This document shows, piece after piece, positions 10,405-19,972 of a stretch of DNA of 64,000 nucleotides. Numbering within the stretch: the stretch's first letter is position 1; every line of letters begins with the position of its first letter. Source of the stretch: Streptomyces sp. P9-A4 (GTDB lineage: Bacteria; Actinomycetota; Actinomycetes; Streptomycetales; Streptomycetaceae); assembly GCF_036634195.1 (NCBI RefSeq), contig NZ_JAZIFY010000002.1, forward strand, positions 124,001 through 188,000, given 5' to 3'. The notes under the pieces are model-generated. The model ran no database searches, was not told where the DNA came from, and saw only the letters and a program-made list of their open reading frames with translations. A program made the position numbers and the translations under genes.

Positions 10405-12438
10405 TTGCCGTCAGTCGAATCAGGCAGCGACAAGAGCGCGAGCGGACCGAAGGCCGAAGCCACGGACAACATCTCGGACGCCGAGCGGGAGCTGTACGGG
10501 GGCCGGCTGCGCTACGACCAGTCCTACATCCGGCACGAAGGCGCGCTGACCCGGCTGAAGTTCGGGCACATGGCGGCCGCGCTGCCGCACATGGTGGGCA
10601 TGGTGCTGCGCACCGGCTGGAAGGCGGACCGGCGCGCGCTGATGGGGGTCGTTGCGGCCGAGATCGGGCAGGGCGTGACGGCCGCGTTGGGCCTGGTGGC
10701 GGTCAACGGCGCCCTGGCGCAGTTGTTCGCCGACGGTCCGACCGTGGACAAGCTCCGCGACGCCCTGCCGTCCCTGGTAGTGCTGGCGGTCGCGGCGGTG
10801 GCCGGCGCCGTGCTGTCGGCGTGGTCCACGGCGATGTCGGGCCGGCTGGAGCCGCAGGTGGAGCGGGCGGTCTCCGCCCGTTACTACACGGCCGTCACCG
10901 GTGTGGAGGTGGAGGCGACCGAGCGGCCTGAGGTCCAGCGGGTCCTGGAGGCGGGGAAGTTCGGCACGGACTCGGCCCGCAGCATGCTGCGGCTGTCGGT
11001 CGGGGTCGGCAATGTGGTGATCGGCATGGCGGCGGCCGCGGCTGTGCTCGCGTCGCTGCACTGGGCGTTGTTGCCGATGTTGCTGGCGATCGCCCTGCCC
11101 AAGGGGTGGGGCGCGGTCCGCAGCGCGCGCCGTGACTACCTCTCCCGGATGAACTGGGTCGACCACCGCAGGGCGATCGCGTCCCTGCTCGCCTATCTGA
11201 CCCGCCCGCACGCCGCCGGTGAGCTCCGCGTGCACGCCGCCGGCGCGAAGCTGCTGTCCAGCTACGAGGAGATGTCACGGCAGACGGAGACGGAGCAGCG
11301 GCGCCTCGCCCGGGCGCAGGCATCGACGGACCTGGTCGCGGGAGCGTTCGCCGGTGTGGCGTCGCTGGCCTGCTACGGGCTGCTGTGGTGGCTGCTGTCG
11401 ACCGGTGGCCTGCCGCTCGCCGTCGGCGGGACCGCGGTGATCGCCATCCGGACCTCGACAGCGCGGCTCACGTCGCTGGTGCAGCAGGTCAACCGGCTGT
11501 ACGAGGAACTGCTGTTCCTCACCGACACCGAGGACGCCATCAAGGTGGCAGGCGAGAACGCGATTCCGCTCACCGGTGCCCCGCTGCCCGCATCTGTGCG
11601 GGAGGTGAGGACGGAGGCGGTCTCCTTCACCTATCCGGGCGCCGACGGTCCTTCCCTGCAGGGCGTGAGCGTGCGCGTGCCGCGGGGGAAGGTGACGGCC
11701 CTGGTGGGCGCGAACGGCTCGGGGAAGACCACCCTCACGAAGGTGCTGGCCGGACTGCTGCTCCCCTCCGAGGGAGACGTGTGGTGGCTGGGCGAGTCGG
11801 GCGAGCAGGTCGAGCTGCGTGAAGCCGACCGCGCCCAGATCTTCGCCGAAGTCGGACTGCTGGCACAGGACTTCCCGCGATGGGAGATGACGGCGGCCGC
11901 GAACGTGGCCATCGGTGCCGGCGACCGCCCCCGCGACATGGACCGCGTCCGCAAGGCCGCCGACGAGGTGGACGTGCTCGAACTGGTCGAGGGCCTGCCG
12001 CACGGCTGGGACTCGATCGTGTTCAAGGGCTACGAGCGCGGTGTCCAGCTCTCGGGAGGCCAGTGGCAGAAGCTGGGGACAGCTCGAACAAGATACCGCC
12101 AGGCGCCGTTCCTGCTGGTCGACGAGCCGACCAGCGCCCTCGATCCCCATGCGGAGATCGCCGCGTTCAAGGGGCTGTGGTCCCTGGCCGAGGAGGGGCA
12201 CGCGGTCGTGCTCGTCACCCACCGGCTCGCCGCGACCATGCACGCCGACCACATCTACGTCCTCGATCAGGGCAGCGTCGTCGAGGACGGCACCCACGAG
12301 GACCTGATGGCCCGCACGGGCGGCCTGTACCAGGGGATGTTCACCGCCCAGGCCGCGCAGTACGGGATCGCGGCGGCACCCGACGGCGTTCCCGGCCCCC
12401 GCGGCGCCCATCCGTCCGGCCACGAGACGGCGAGCTGA
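10405..12438 (+). CDS. ABC transporter, fused permease and ATPase (exporter type)
   Basis: About 677 residues from a TTG at 10405 behind GAGGGGGG; another in-frame TTG lies at 10360. Six predicted membrane helices (residues about 70-400) precede the ATPase, which has Walker A GANGSGKTTL near residue 435, signature LSGGQWQK near 548 and Walker B FLLVDEPTSALDP near 569. This is the half-transporter exporter layout common in peptide and natural-product clusters. Between signature and Walker B the sequence reads LGTARTRYR where LGLARARYR is usual, a small local change that could reflect mutation or sequence error. It is probably the export or self-protection step of the surrounding locus. Confidence 0.9.
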   Translation: MPSVESGSDKSASGPKAEATDNISDAERELYGGRLRYDQSYIRHEGALTRLKFGHMAAALPHMVGMVLRTGWKADRRALMGVVAAEIGQGVTAALGLVAVNGALAQLFADGPTVDKLRDALPSLVVLAVAAVAGAVLSAWSTAMSGRLEPQVERAVSARYYTAVTGVEVEATERPEVQRVLEAGKFGTDSARSMLRLSVGVGNVVIGMAAAAAVLASLHWALLPMLLAIALPKGWGAVRSARRDYLSRMNWVDHRRAIASLLAYLTRPHAAGELRVHAAGAKLLSSYEEMSRQTETEQRRLARAQASTDLVAGAFAGVASLACYGLLWWLLSTGGLPLAVGGTAVIAIRTSTARLTSLVQQVNRLYEELLFLTDTEDAIKVAGENAIPLTGAPLPASVREVRTEAVSFTYPGADGPSLQGVSVRVPRGKVTALVGANGSGKTTLTKVLAGLLLPSEGDVWWLGESGEQVELREADRAQIFAEVGLLAQDFPRWEMTAAANVAIGAGDRPRDMDRVRKAADEVDVLELVEGLPHGWDSIVFKGYERGVQLSGGQWQKLGTARTRYRQAPFLLVDEPTSALDPHAEIAAFKGLWSLAEEGHAVVLVTHRLAATMHADHIYVLDQGSVVEDGTHEDLMARTGGLYQGMFTAQAAQYGIAAAPDGVPGPRGAHPSGHETAS

Positions 12439-12515
12439 CCCACCCGAGCGCCCCCCTTTTTCCCTCAGCCTGCCCGCCACCCCGCCCCCACGACTTCGAA
12501 GGCGAGACGACGACC

Positions 12516-13985
12516 ATGTCCCCCAGCTCCACCGCGATCCGCAGGACCGTCGAGGCGTACCTCGGCCGACACCCCGGCGAGCGTGACGCCCTGGCCGAGC
12601 TCCTCGCCGCACTGGACCGGCCTGTCGACGCGACCGCCCGGACGACGCAGCCCGGGCACGTCACATGCAGCGCCGTCATCATCGACCGGCAGGGCCGGGT
12701 CCTGCACATCCGGCACCGGGCCACCGGCGGTCTCATGCTCACCCCGGGTGGCCACATCGAGCCCGAGAACCGCACCCTGCTCGCCGCGGCGCTGCGCGAG
12801 GCGGCGGAGGAGACCGGGATCGCGAAGGGCGCCCTGTGCCTGACCCGGCAGCTGCTCGGCTCTCCGATCGACATCGACGTCCACGACATTGACGCCAGCC
12901 CGTCCAAGGGGGAACCGGCTCACCGCCACTACGACTTCCGCTACGCCTTCTACCTCGCCGGCGAGGAGCCGCCGACGATCGTGCTGCAGGACGAGGAGGT
13001 GTCCGGTGCCCAGTGGCTCCCGCAGCCGGAAGTCACCTCGCCGACGCTGCGCGCGAAACTCCTCGCGGCACGGCTGGACGGCAGGCCGGCGCCGGTGAAC
13101 GCTTCCGCGCTGATCCAGGACGGGACCGGTCGGTACCTGCTTCATCTGCGTGACCACAAGCCCGGCGTCATCTGGCAGTCGGGGGCGTTCGCCCTTCTCG
13201 GCGGCGGCCGCACGCACGACGACCAGAGCCTTGAGGACACCCTGCTGCGGGAGCTGTCCGAGGAGGTGCCCGACCTCCGCCTCGAGGACTTGAAGCCCTA
13301 CACCGTGGAGTCCGCCACCAGCGTCGACGGCCTCAGCGTCCCGCTCCAGGTCTTCGCCGGCCGGTGGCGCGGCAACCCCGACCGACTCGCGCTGCACGAA
13401 GGTGTGCTTCTACGCTGGTTCGCGGTCGACGAACTGGACCGGCTGCGCCTGAGCCCGGCCACCCGGAACCTGATTCGTCGGCACGCGGCCGAGAATCCCC
13501 CGGGCAGCGAGCCGGCCGTGGCTCCTCCCGTCTGGGACGGGGGTAGCAGGGTGGTGTTGAACGGCGTCGGCGTCCACCTCCACCTCGAAGACGCCGAAGG
13601 CCGGGTGCTTCTCGGCCTGCGTCACCCCAAGTCGAAGTACGCGGGCGACACCTGGCACTACCTCGCCGGGCGGTGCGAGCAGGAGTCCGCGCTCTCATGC
13701 CTGGTCCGCGAGGCGTGGGAGGAAGCGGGGCTGGTCATCGACCCCGCGGACGTGGAGCTAGTGCACATCGTGCACGTCGTCGACACTCCGGGCAGCCTGC
13801 CCCTGATGCAGCTCGTCTTCCGGGCTCGCCGGTGGGAGGGCACCCCTGAGGTTCGCGAGCCCGACAAGTGTCTGACCTGGCGGTGGTGGCCGCGGCACGA
13901 GCTCCCGGACCGCCTCGTCTCATACACCCGCACGGCCATCACCGCGATCTCCGAAGGCCACCTCTATTCCCAGCTGGGCTGGTGA
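12516..13985 (+). CDS. Triple Nudix-domain protein
   Basis: 489 residues with three Nudix-like modules. Module 1 has GGHIEPEN...REAAEETGI (box at about 78-102), module 2 has GGGRTHDDQ...RELSEEV (about 229-251) and module 3 has GRCEQES...REAWEEAGL (about 385-406). The REx2EE core is present in all three, while the first glycine/glutamate part of the box is imperfect, most in module 2. Nudix enzymes hydrolyse nucleoside diphosphates linked to other groups. Three modules in one chain are unusual. It lies downstream of the ABC transporter and upstream of two methyltransferases on the same strand. The substrate is unknown, and not every module need be active. Confidence 0.85.
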   Translation: MSPSSTAIRRTVEAYLGRHPGERDALAELLAALDRPVDATARTTQPGHVTCSAVIIDRQGRVLHIRHRATGGLMLTPGGHIEPENRTLLAAALREAAEETGIAKGALCLTRQLLGSPIDIDVHDIDASPSKGEPAHRHYDFRYAFYLAGEEPPTIVLQDEEVSGAQWLPQPEVTSPTLRAKLLAARLDGRPAPVNASALIQDGTGRYLLHLRDHKPGVIWQSGAFALLGGGRTHDDQSLEDTLLRELSEEVPDLRLEDLKPYTVESATSVDGLSVPLQVFAGRWRGNPDRLALHEGVLLRWFAVDELDRLRLSPATRNLIRRHAAENPPGSEPAVAPPVWDGGSRVVLNGVGVHLHLEDAEGRVLLGLRHPKSKYAGDTWHYLAGRCEQESALSCLVREAWEEAGLVIDPADVELVHIVHVVDTPGSLPLMQLVFRARRWEGTPEVREPDKCLTWRWWPRHELPDRLVSYTRTAITAISEGHLYSQLGW

Positions 13986-13990
13986 GCAGG

Positions 13991-14104
13991 GTGAGCACAC
14001 CCGCCGGTAGCGGACCCGGCCAGCGGGCCCAGGCCACGCCCACGCACGTGCTGCGGGAGCGCCTGGCGGAGCCGAGGGAGGTACTGCGTGCCGTCCTGCA
14101 CTGA
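13991..14104 (+). CDS. Possible small ORF between Nudix and methyltransferase genes
   Basis: A 37-codon frame starting at GTG 13991, 5 nt after the Nudix stop. It overlaps the start of the next gene by 17 nt in another frame. The product is basic and ends REVLRAVLH. No double-glycine site, Cys/Ser/Thr-rich core or FxLD motif is visible, so it does not resemble a known lanthipeptide precursor. It may be a leader ORF for translational coupling or chance; its place beside an isoaspartyl-type methyltransferase makes it worth noting. Confidence 0.3.
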   Translation: MSTPAGSGPGQRAQATPTHVLRERLAEPREVLRAVLH

Positions 14105-15494
14105 GACCCCTTCCGCCACCTGGTACGTACGGACGACGCCCACGATCACTCGCTCGGAGGCGATGCCACGTGAACAAGATGCCGAACTCGGGGCCAACCC
14201 CGCTGCCGCAGCCTCCGCTCCCTTGGAGTGCACCGTGGTGACGGACTCCGCCGCGCCCACCGTGCCCTTCCTTCCGCCGCAGTCCGCCCGCGACACATCC
14301 GCGGCTGTGGCCGGCCGGGTGGCGATGGTCGCCCGGCTTGAGGAGAGCGGAGAGCTCGGCCCCGGACCGGTGCGGGAGGCCCTGCTCGCGCTGCCGCGCC
14401 AGATCCTGATGCCCCAGGCGTACGTGCGGCGCAGCACCCCGGACGAGATGCCGTCGCGCTGGGATCTGCTGGACTGGTCCCGTCCGGGTGACCGGAACGA
14501 GCTGCTGGAGCGGCTGCACAGCGGGGACAGTGTCGCGATCCAGCACGGCGGCGAGCCGGTCCTCGGGCGTGCTGCCGAACCGCGCCGTGGGGGCGTGATG
14601 ACCGCGATGTCGAGCACGATGGGCCTGACCGCCAGCCTGCTCCAGCAGCTGGACCTGCGGCCCGGGCAGCGTGTGCTGGACGTCGGGACCGGCGCCGGGG
14701 TGACTGCGGCGGTTGAGTGCTTCGTGTGCGGCGACGCGGGTGTCGTCACCCTCGACATCGACCCGCACGTCACCGCGGCCGCCCGCGATCGTCTGTATGC
14801 CCTGGGCTTCCGACCGGCCGCGGTGACCGGGGACGGCACCGCCGGGTGGGCCGACGAGGGTGCGTACGACCGGATCTTCGTCTCCTTCGCCGTCCGCCGT
14901 GTGCCGAAGGCCCTGGTGGCGCAGCTGACGCCGGGCGGGCTCGCGCTGATGACGCTCGGCACGTCGTCGCCGTCGTGGCCGGGCCTGGCCGTGATCCGCA
15001 GGCTGCCGGACAGGACCGTGGAGGCGGAGCTGCGGGCGGTCGAGTTCGGGCACCGCGCCGGTGCCGGCTTCGACCGGCTGTTCCTGTCCGCCCGGTTCCG
15101 GGCGACGATCGCCGCGGCCGACGGGTGGACTCAGCGCAGCCGGCTCGCGCCGCCAGCGGACACGGCGCGCGGCATGTGGCTGGCTCTGGACCACCTGCAC
15201 CCGGGCTTGGTGCGCCACTTCGGTGCCGAGGACCTGACGATCGGCGCGCCCGAGTGCCGGTCGTGGATGCGCGTGAACGAGGCCGGCTACCGCCGGTGGG
15301 ACGTGACGACCTGTGGCCCCCGGGACATCTGGGCGGAGATCCAGGATGTCGCCGGCCGGTGGCGGGCGGCCGGTGAACCGGACGTCTACCGCCTCCACTT
15401 CGACACCGACGGCATCCAGCGGGCCACGAGCCTGAACGGCGCCCTGACCTGGCAGCTTCCCCCCGTTCCTGGCGAGACTGGAGATTCGCGATGA
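14088..15494 (+). CDS. Protein-L-isoaspartate O-methyltransferase-like protein
   Basis: 468 residues from GTG 14088, preceded by GGGAGG. The first 80 residues look variable. A PIMT-like core follows: LPRQILMPQAYVR (about 102-114), the GVMTAMSSTMGLTASLL entry segment, SAM motif I VLDVGTGAGVTA (196-207) and the YDRIFVSFAVRRVPKALV strand. The C-terminal 160 residues form an extra domain. PIMT homologues of this enlarged type occur in RiPP pathways, where they methylate aspartate side chains, rather than in protein repair. The next gene's ATG at 15491 overlaps its stop (ATGA). The substrate is unknown. Confidence 0.8.
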   Translation: MPSCTETPSATWYVRTTPTITRSEAMPREQDAELGANPAAAASAPLECTVVTDSAAPTVPFLPPQSARDTSAAVAGRVAMVARLEESGELGPGPVREALLALPRQILMPQAYVRRSTPDEMPSRWDLLDWSRPGDRNELLERLHSGDSVAIQHGGEPVLGRAAEPRRGGVMTAMSSTMGLTASLLQQLDLRPGQRVLDVGTGAGVTAAVECFVCGDAGVVTLDIDPHVTAAARDRLYALGFRPAAVTGDGTAGWADEGAYDRIFVSFAVRRVPKALVAQLTPGGLALMTLGTSSPSWPGLAVIRRLPDRTVEAELRAVEFGHRAGAGFDRLFLSARFRATIAAADGWTQRSRLAPPADTARGMWLALDHLHPGLVRHFGAEDLTIGAPECRSWMRVNEAGYRRWDVTTCGPRDIWAEIQDVAGRWRAAGEPDVYRLHFDTDGIQRATSLNGALTWQLPPVPGETGDSR

Positions 15495-16342
15495 CACGCC
15501 CCGACCAACCGGCCTCTGCGGTGGTTTCGGACGATGCCCTGTTCGGGCCCGAGGCCGCCGACTACGCCCGCTATCGTCCCGGCCTTCCGGACGCCGCGGT
15601 CCGTCTCCTGGCCGCCACTCAGCACGGCGTGCCCGACCCCGTCCTGTTGGACCTGGGGACCGGTACTGGCCAGGTACCGCGCGCGCTGCTGCCCGTCCTG
15701 CACCGGCTGGTGCACATCGACCTGGTCGACGTGAACGAGTCGATGCTGGAGGCGGCCCGCGCCGCACTCGAACCGGTCAACAGCGTGTGCACGGTCGACG
15801 TCTTCACCGGCGCCGCCCACACCTTCACCCCCGCCGCGCCCGGCCGGGCGCCCACTCTGATCACCTGCTCCCGGTCCTTCCACTGGATGTCCCGCCCGCA
15901 GGTCCTGTCCATGGCCGGCCGGGTGGCCGCACCGCACGCCGTCGTGGCGATCATGGGTGACGGCAGCCTCTGGACCCACCAGGCCGACTGGACGGCCGCC
16001 CTGCGGGAGCTGATCCAGAGCTACCTCGGCGAAGACCGGCGCGCTGGCACCCGTGGCACGTACGCCGGGCCGGGCCGCTCCTACGAGGACGACCTCGCCG
16101 ACTCGGCGTTCAGCGAGGTGACCGAGCATGCCTTCCCCGTCGCCCGCACATGGAAGTCCGAGGACGTCCTCGGATATCTGCGCACCACCAGCTTCGCCCG
16201 CCCCGCCCTGTTCGCCGGCCGTCACTCCGCGTTCGAGGCCGCCGCTCTCCGGCTGCTCCAGGAGCATGCCCGCGGCGGCGTCCTGAAGGAGGACGCAGTG
16301 TTCACCGTGCTGCTCGCGCGCCGCCCCGGCGGTGACGCGTGA
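15491..16342 (+). CDS. Class I SAM-dependent methyltransferase
   Basis: 283 residues. The N-terminal FGPEAADYARYRPGLP is typical of this methyltransferase group. Motif I is LLDLGTGTGQVPRAL (52-66), followed by IDLVDVNESML and the SRSFHWM segment. Translation is coupled to both neighbours: ATGA overlap with the PIMT-like gene and GTGA overlap with the Nudix-kinase gene. No specific substrate can be assigned. Confidence 0.88.
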   Translation: MTRPDQPASAVVSDDALFGPEAADYARYRPGLPDAAVRLLAATQHGVPDPVLLDLGTGTGQVPRALLPVLHRLVHIDLVDVNESMLEAARAALEPVNSVCTVDVFTGAAHTFTPAAPGRAPTLITCSRSFHWMSRPQVLSMAGRVAAPHAVVAIMGDGSLWTHQADWTAALRELIQSYLGEDRRAGTRGTYAGPGRSYEDDLADSAFSEVTEHAFPVARTWKSEDVLGYLRTTSFARPALFAGRHSAFEAAALRLLQEHARGGVLKEDAVFTVLLARRPGGDA

Positions 16343-17567
16343 GCGACACCCAGCGGCACACCGAACCGCTCGACGTCCACCTAATCGCCGTGCGCGACGG
16401 CCCGGCGGGCCCTGAGGTGCTGCTGTCCCGGCGGGCCGGAAATGTGTACGCGCCGGGCTGCTGGCATCTCGTGTCGGGGCACTTGGACGGCCCGTGGGAG
16501 GACATGGTCACCGCCCTGGTGCGCGAGACCCGGGAGGAGTCCGGTGCCGTCGTCGACCCGGCAGACGTCCGGGCGGCCGTCACCGTGCACCACCGATCCC
16601 CCGCCGACGGCGCCCGGATGGGAGTGTTCTTCGAGGTGAAGCGGTGGGACGGCACCCGGCGGTCATGGAACACCATGTGTGCGACGCCATGGGCTGGTTC
16701 TCCTTCGATGCCCTACCTGATCCGATGGTGGCGTACTGCCGGGCCGGGTTGGATGCCTACCGGGCCGGCGCGCGGATGGCCGTGCACTTCCAGGACCGGG
16801 GGGAGAGCCGTGTGTGGCGGGTGGACGGTGCCGAGGGCGGCGAGTGGTACATCAAGACCCACCAGAACGACCGCTTCCACCAACGTGAAGTGGCCGCCCT
16901 CCGCAGCTGGGTCCCCGGCCTCGGGGCGGCCGCACCCCGGCTGGTGGCCGCCGACCCCACGCTGCGGGCCGTCGTGCTCACTGCGGTGGGCGGCCGAACC
17001 CTGCACGGTACCGTCCACCCGCCCGAGCAGCAGTGCCGGATCTTCCACCGCATCGGGCAACTCGCGGCGGCCATCCACCACAGCGCCCCGCCCCGGCCGG
17101 CCGCCGACAGCCTGCCTCTGGGGAAGCTGGAGCGCCACCTCGCGGGCGCCCTGCCCCACCTCGCGCCCAGCGACGAGAAGTTCATCCGCGCCACCGCCGA
17201 GAGGGCTGCCGGCCTGGCCCCTTTGAAGACGGTGCCCACACACGCCGACTTCCAGCTCCGCAATCTGCGATGGGACGAGACCGCTGACGCCCTCTACGTA
17301 ATCGACTTCGAGCGGTCGGAAGACGGCCCGGCCGTGCGGGACTTCGTACGGCTCTCCGACGCCTGGCACGGCCGGCCCGACCTCTTCCAGGCCGTGATGG
17401 ACGGCTACGGCCGCCTCTTCACTCCGGAGGAAGAGGCCCAGCTGACGGTCTTGTCCTTCCTCGATGCCGTCTCCGGCATCTCCTACGGCACCGCCCACGG
17501 TGATCCCGAGCTGGTGGAGCGCGGCCTGCGCACCCTGGCCCGGCTGCGCACCACCTCACGCCCCTGA
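16339..17567 (+). pseudogene. Nudix hydrolase fused to aminoglycoside-phosphotransferase-like kinase, one frameshift
   Basis: The first frame gives a Nudix domain (GHLDGPWED...RETREESGA). At about 16660 the frame is lost in ggcacccggcgg. One added C restores TPAVMEHHVCDAMGWF, which continues through the Nudix C terminus (LPDPMVAYCRAGLDAYR) into a kinase domain without an intervening stop. The kinase has YIKTHQN (phosphate-binding lysine region), THADFQLRNLRWD (catalytic Asp and Asn) and YVIDFERSEDGP (metal-binding Asp), as in APH and choline kinases. The repaired product would be about 410 residues. A Nudix-kinase fusion suggests two steps on one phosphorylated metabolite. Confidence 0.78.
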
Positions 17568-17599
17568 CCACCGCCCCGTCCACCACGAGGAGCAGCACG

Positions 17600-19972
17600 T
17601 TGACGTACACAGCCCGCGACGAGTGGGAGCAGCACTACGGCGAGGGGAAGGGGTGGCGGCAGCTCGGTGAGCGCGAACAGCAACTTCTTGCCGAGCACGC
17701 CCCGGTCCCCGAGGGCGGGGGCCGGGCCCTCGATGTGGGCTGCGGGACGGGAGAGCTGGCCGTCCACCTGGCCAGGGTGGGTTACACCGTGGACGCCCTC
17801 GACTTCGCGGACAGCGCGATCGCCCGGGCCCGCGAGGAGTACGCCGGCATCGAGGGCGTGCGCTGGCTGCAGCTCGACATCGAGCGCGATGACCCGGCCC
17901 CGCTGCACGAGGAGGGGTACGACCTGATCACGCTGCGGCTGGTGTACCCGTTCGTGAGGGACCGCGGCCGGACCGTTCACGGGCTGCGCGGGCGGTTGCG
18001 CGACGGCGGCGCGCTCGTCGTCATCACCCCGATCGTCGAGAGCACGCCGGAGGAGCGGCGCGGGATCGCCCTGGACGAGGATGAGATCACGCTGCTCGGT
18101 GCGGGCTGGGCGACGGTGGAGCGGCTGGACGCGGACGGTCTGGCCTTCCTGGTCATGCGCGGGCCGTGCCACCTGGACACTCGGGCCGTCGAGAAGCGGC
18201 CGACCACCGGCCACGCCCTGACCGGAGCGCTTGCCGTCGTCACCGACGACGCCGGCCGGGTCCTGCTGGGCCGCTCCCGGCGCGGCATGCTCGAGCTGCC
18301 CGGCGGCAAACCGACGGGCCCGGAGGACTTCGCCGCCGCAGCGGTCCGTGAACTCGCCGAGGAGACCGGGCTGGTCGCCGATCCGGCCGACGCGCACGTG
18401 GTGACGATGCTGGCCGACGACAGCCACGGGGTCCCGCGGCTCACGGCCGTCGTCCGCGTCACCGCGTGGACGGGCAGACTCACCAACCCAGAACCACAGT
18501 TGTTCGACCGCTGGGAGTTCTTCGACCTCCACGCCCTCGCCCGCGTCGGGGACGTGTTCGTCCCGGCCGCGCTCGCGCTCGATGCCGTGTGGCCCGGCGT
18601 CATTCCCGGCCTGCCGTCCGTCGTGTCCTACTCCATCGCCTCCGATCAGCCGACCATGCCGGGGGAACCGACCGAGGCCGGCCGGCTGCGCGCGGCGATG
18701 GCCCAGACCGTCATCGACGGCGGCTGGGCCCCGTCCCAGCGGGTCCAGGAGGCGCTGCGGGCCGTGCCCCGGCATCGTTTCGCGCCGGAGGTGAACCTCG
18801 CGGACGCGTACGAAGGCGGCGACCGGGCTTTCATCACCCGCCGCGACGAGGCCGGGGCGGTGATCAGCTCGGTGTCCGCGGCCTGGTTGCAGGCAGACAT
18901 GATCGAGCACCTGCGGTTGAAGCCGGGCGCGGTCGTGTTCGAGGCGGGGTCCGGGGGCTACAACGCCGAGCTGATCGCCCACGTTGCCGGATCCGGCGGG
19001 CGGGTGGTCACCGTCGACATCGACCCGTGGGTGGTGCGCCGTACGCGCCGGTTCCTCACGGAGGCCGGCAGCGGCCGCGTCACGGCCGTCGAGACGGACG
19101 CGGCCCTCGGCGCGCCCGCCCTTCTCGTGCCGCGCGGCGGCTTCGACGGCAGCGTGATCACCTACAACTGCTGGGACGTTGCCCCGGCCTGGCGGGAGCA
19201 ACTGGCCGAGGGCGGGCGTCTGGTCCTGCCGCTGGAGATGGGCGGCTACACCCGGGCGGTCACCTTCGAGCGGCGCGGGCAGGTGCTGCACGCCGCCCAC
19301 TTCACCTACTGCGGCTTCGTCCGCGACCAGGGGCAGCAGGCTCGCGCCATCCCGGTCGTCCCTCTTCTCGACGGGGGGCTGACGCTCCGCTTCGAACACG
19401 GCACCGCAGCCCAGACGGCGGGCCTGGAGGAGGCGCTGCGCGGACCGCGGCACGAGGTCGCCACCGGCATCACGATGGGGGCGAACTCCTACTTCGGCTC
19501 CCTGCAGCTGTACGCGGCCACCACCCTGTCCGGCTTCTGCCGCCTGGCTTCCCACAGGGAACCGGACGAGGGCGTGACCGGCATCGCGAAGGACCGCGAC
19601 GCCCCCGCGATCGTCGGCGACGCCTCGCTCGCCTACCTGATCCACGTCCAGACCAAGTACGGCGACAGTCCGGAGCACAAGGAGTGGGAGTGGGTCGCCC
19701 ATGCCTTCGGCGAGCAGGGACCTGAACTCGCCGAGCGGCTGGCGGCCACGGTCCGGGCCTGGGACCGCCATGTGCGCGCCGAGGACAACGATGAGCATGC
19801 CGAACCCGTCCTGACGGTCCACCCGGCCGGCACTCCTGACGACCTGCTGCCTGCTGGTGATGTCCTCGACAAGGAGACCAGCCGCTTGGTGTTCCGGTGG
19901 CCGGGGCGTGACCTGGTGCTGCCCCGGCCCGGCGAGCACCCTGTGGCCGGCGTCGTGACGGAGGGGGCGTGA
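17600..19972 (+). CDS. Three-domain protein: methyltransferase, Nudix, FxLD-type methyltransferase
   Basis: 790 residues from a TTG behind a GGAG site. Domain 1 (about 1-190) is a class I methyltransferase with ALDVGCGTGELAV at 43-55. Domain 2 (about 200-340) is a Nudix hydrolase with a complete box, GGKPTGPEDF...RELAEETGL, at 235-258. Domain 3 (about 350-790) is PIMT-like and closely follows the FxLD-system methyltransferases of RiPP clusters: RVQEALRAVPRHRFAPEV, VISSVSAAWLQADMI and the SAM motif VFEAGSGGYNAELI (446-459). The fusion links activities that are separate genes just upstream. No lanthionine synthetase or FxLD precursor is seen in the window. The gene is intact, with normal composition. 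Confidence 0.85.
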   Translation: MTYTARDEWEQHYGEGKGWRQLGEREQQLLAEHAPVPEGGGRALDVGCGTGELAVHLARVGYTVDALDFADSAIARAREEYAGIEGVRWLQLDIERDDPAPLHEEGYDLITLRLVYPFVRDRGRTVHGLRGRLRDGGALVVITPIVESTPEERRGIALDEDEITLLGAGWATVERLDADGLAFLVMRGPCHLDTRAVEKRPTTGHALTGALAVVTDDAGRVLLGRSRRGMLELPGGKPTGPEDFAAAAVRELAEETGLVADPADAHVVTMLADDSHGVPRLTAVVRVTAWTGRLTNPEPQLFDRWEFFDLHALARVGDVFVPAALALDAVWPGVIPGLPSVVSYSIASDQPTMPGEPTEAGRLRAAMAQTVIDGGWAPSQRVQEALRAVPRHRFAPEVNLADAYEGGDRAFITRRDEAGAVISSVSAAWLQADMIEHLRLKPGAVVFEAGSGGYNAELIAHVAGSGGRVVTVDIDPWVVRRTRRFLTEAGSGRVTAVETDAALGAPALLVPRGGFDGSVITYNCWDVAPAWREQLAEGGRLVLPLEMGGYTRAVTFERRGQVLHAAHFTYCGFVRDQGQQARAIPVVPLLDGGLTLRFEHGTAAQTAGLEEALRGPRHEVATGITMGANSYFGSLQLYAATTLSGFCRLASHREPDEGVTGIAKDRDAPAIVGDASLAYLIHVQTKYGDSPEHKEWEWVAHAFGEQGPELAERLAATVRAWDRHVRAEDNDEHAEPVLTVHPAGTPDDLLPAGDVLDKETSRLVFRWPGRDLVLPRPGEHPVAGVVTEGA

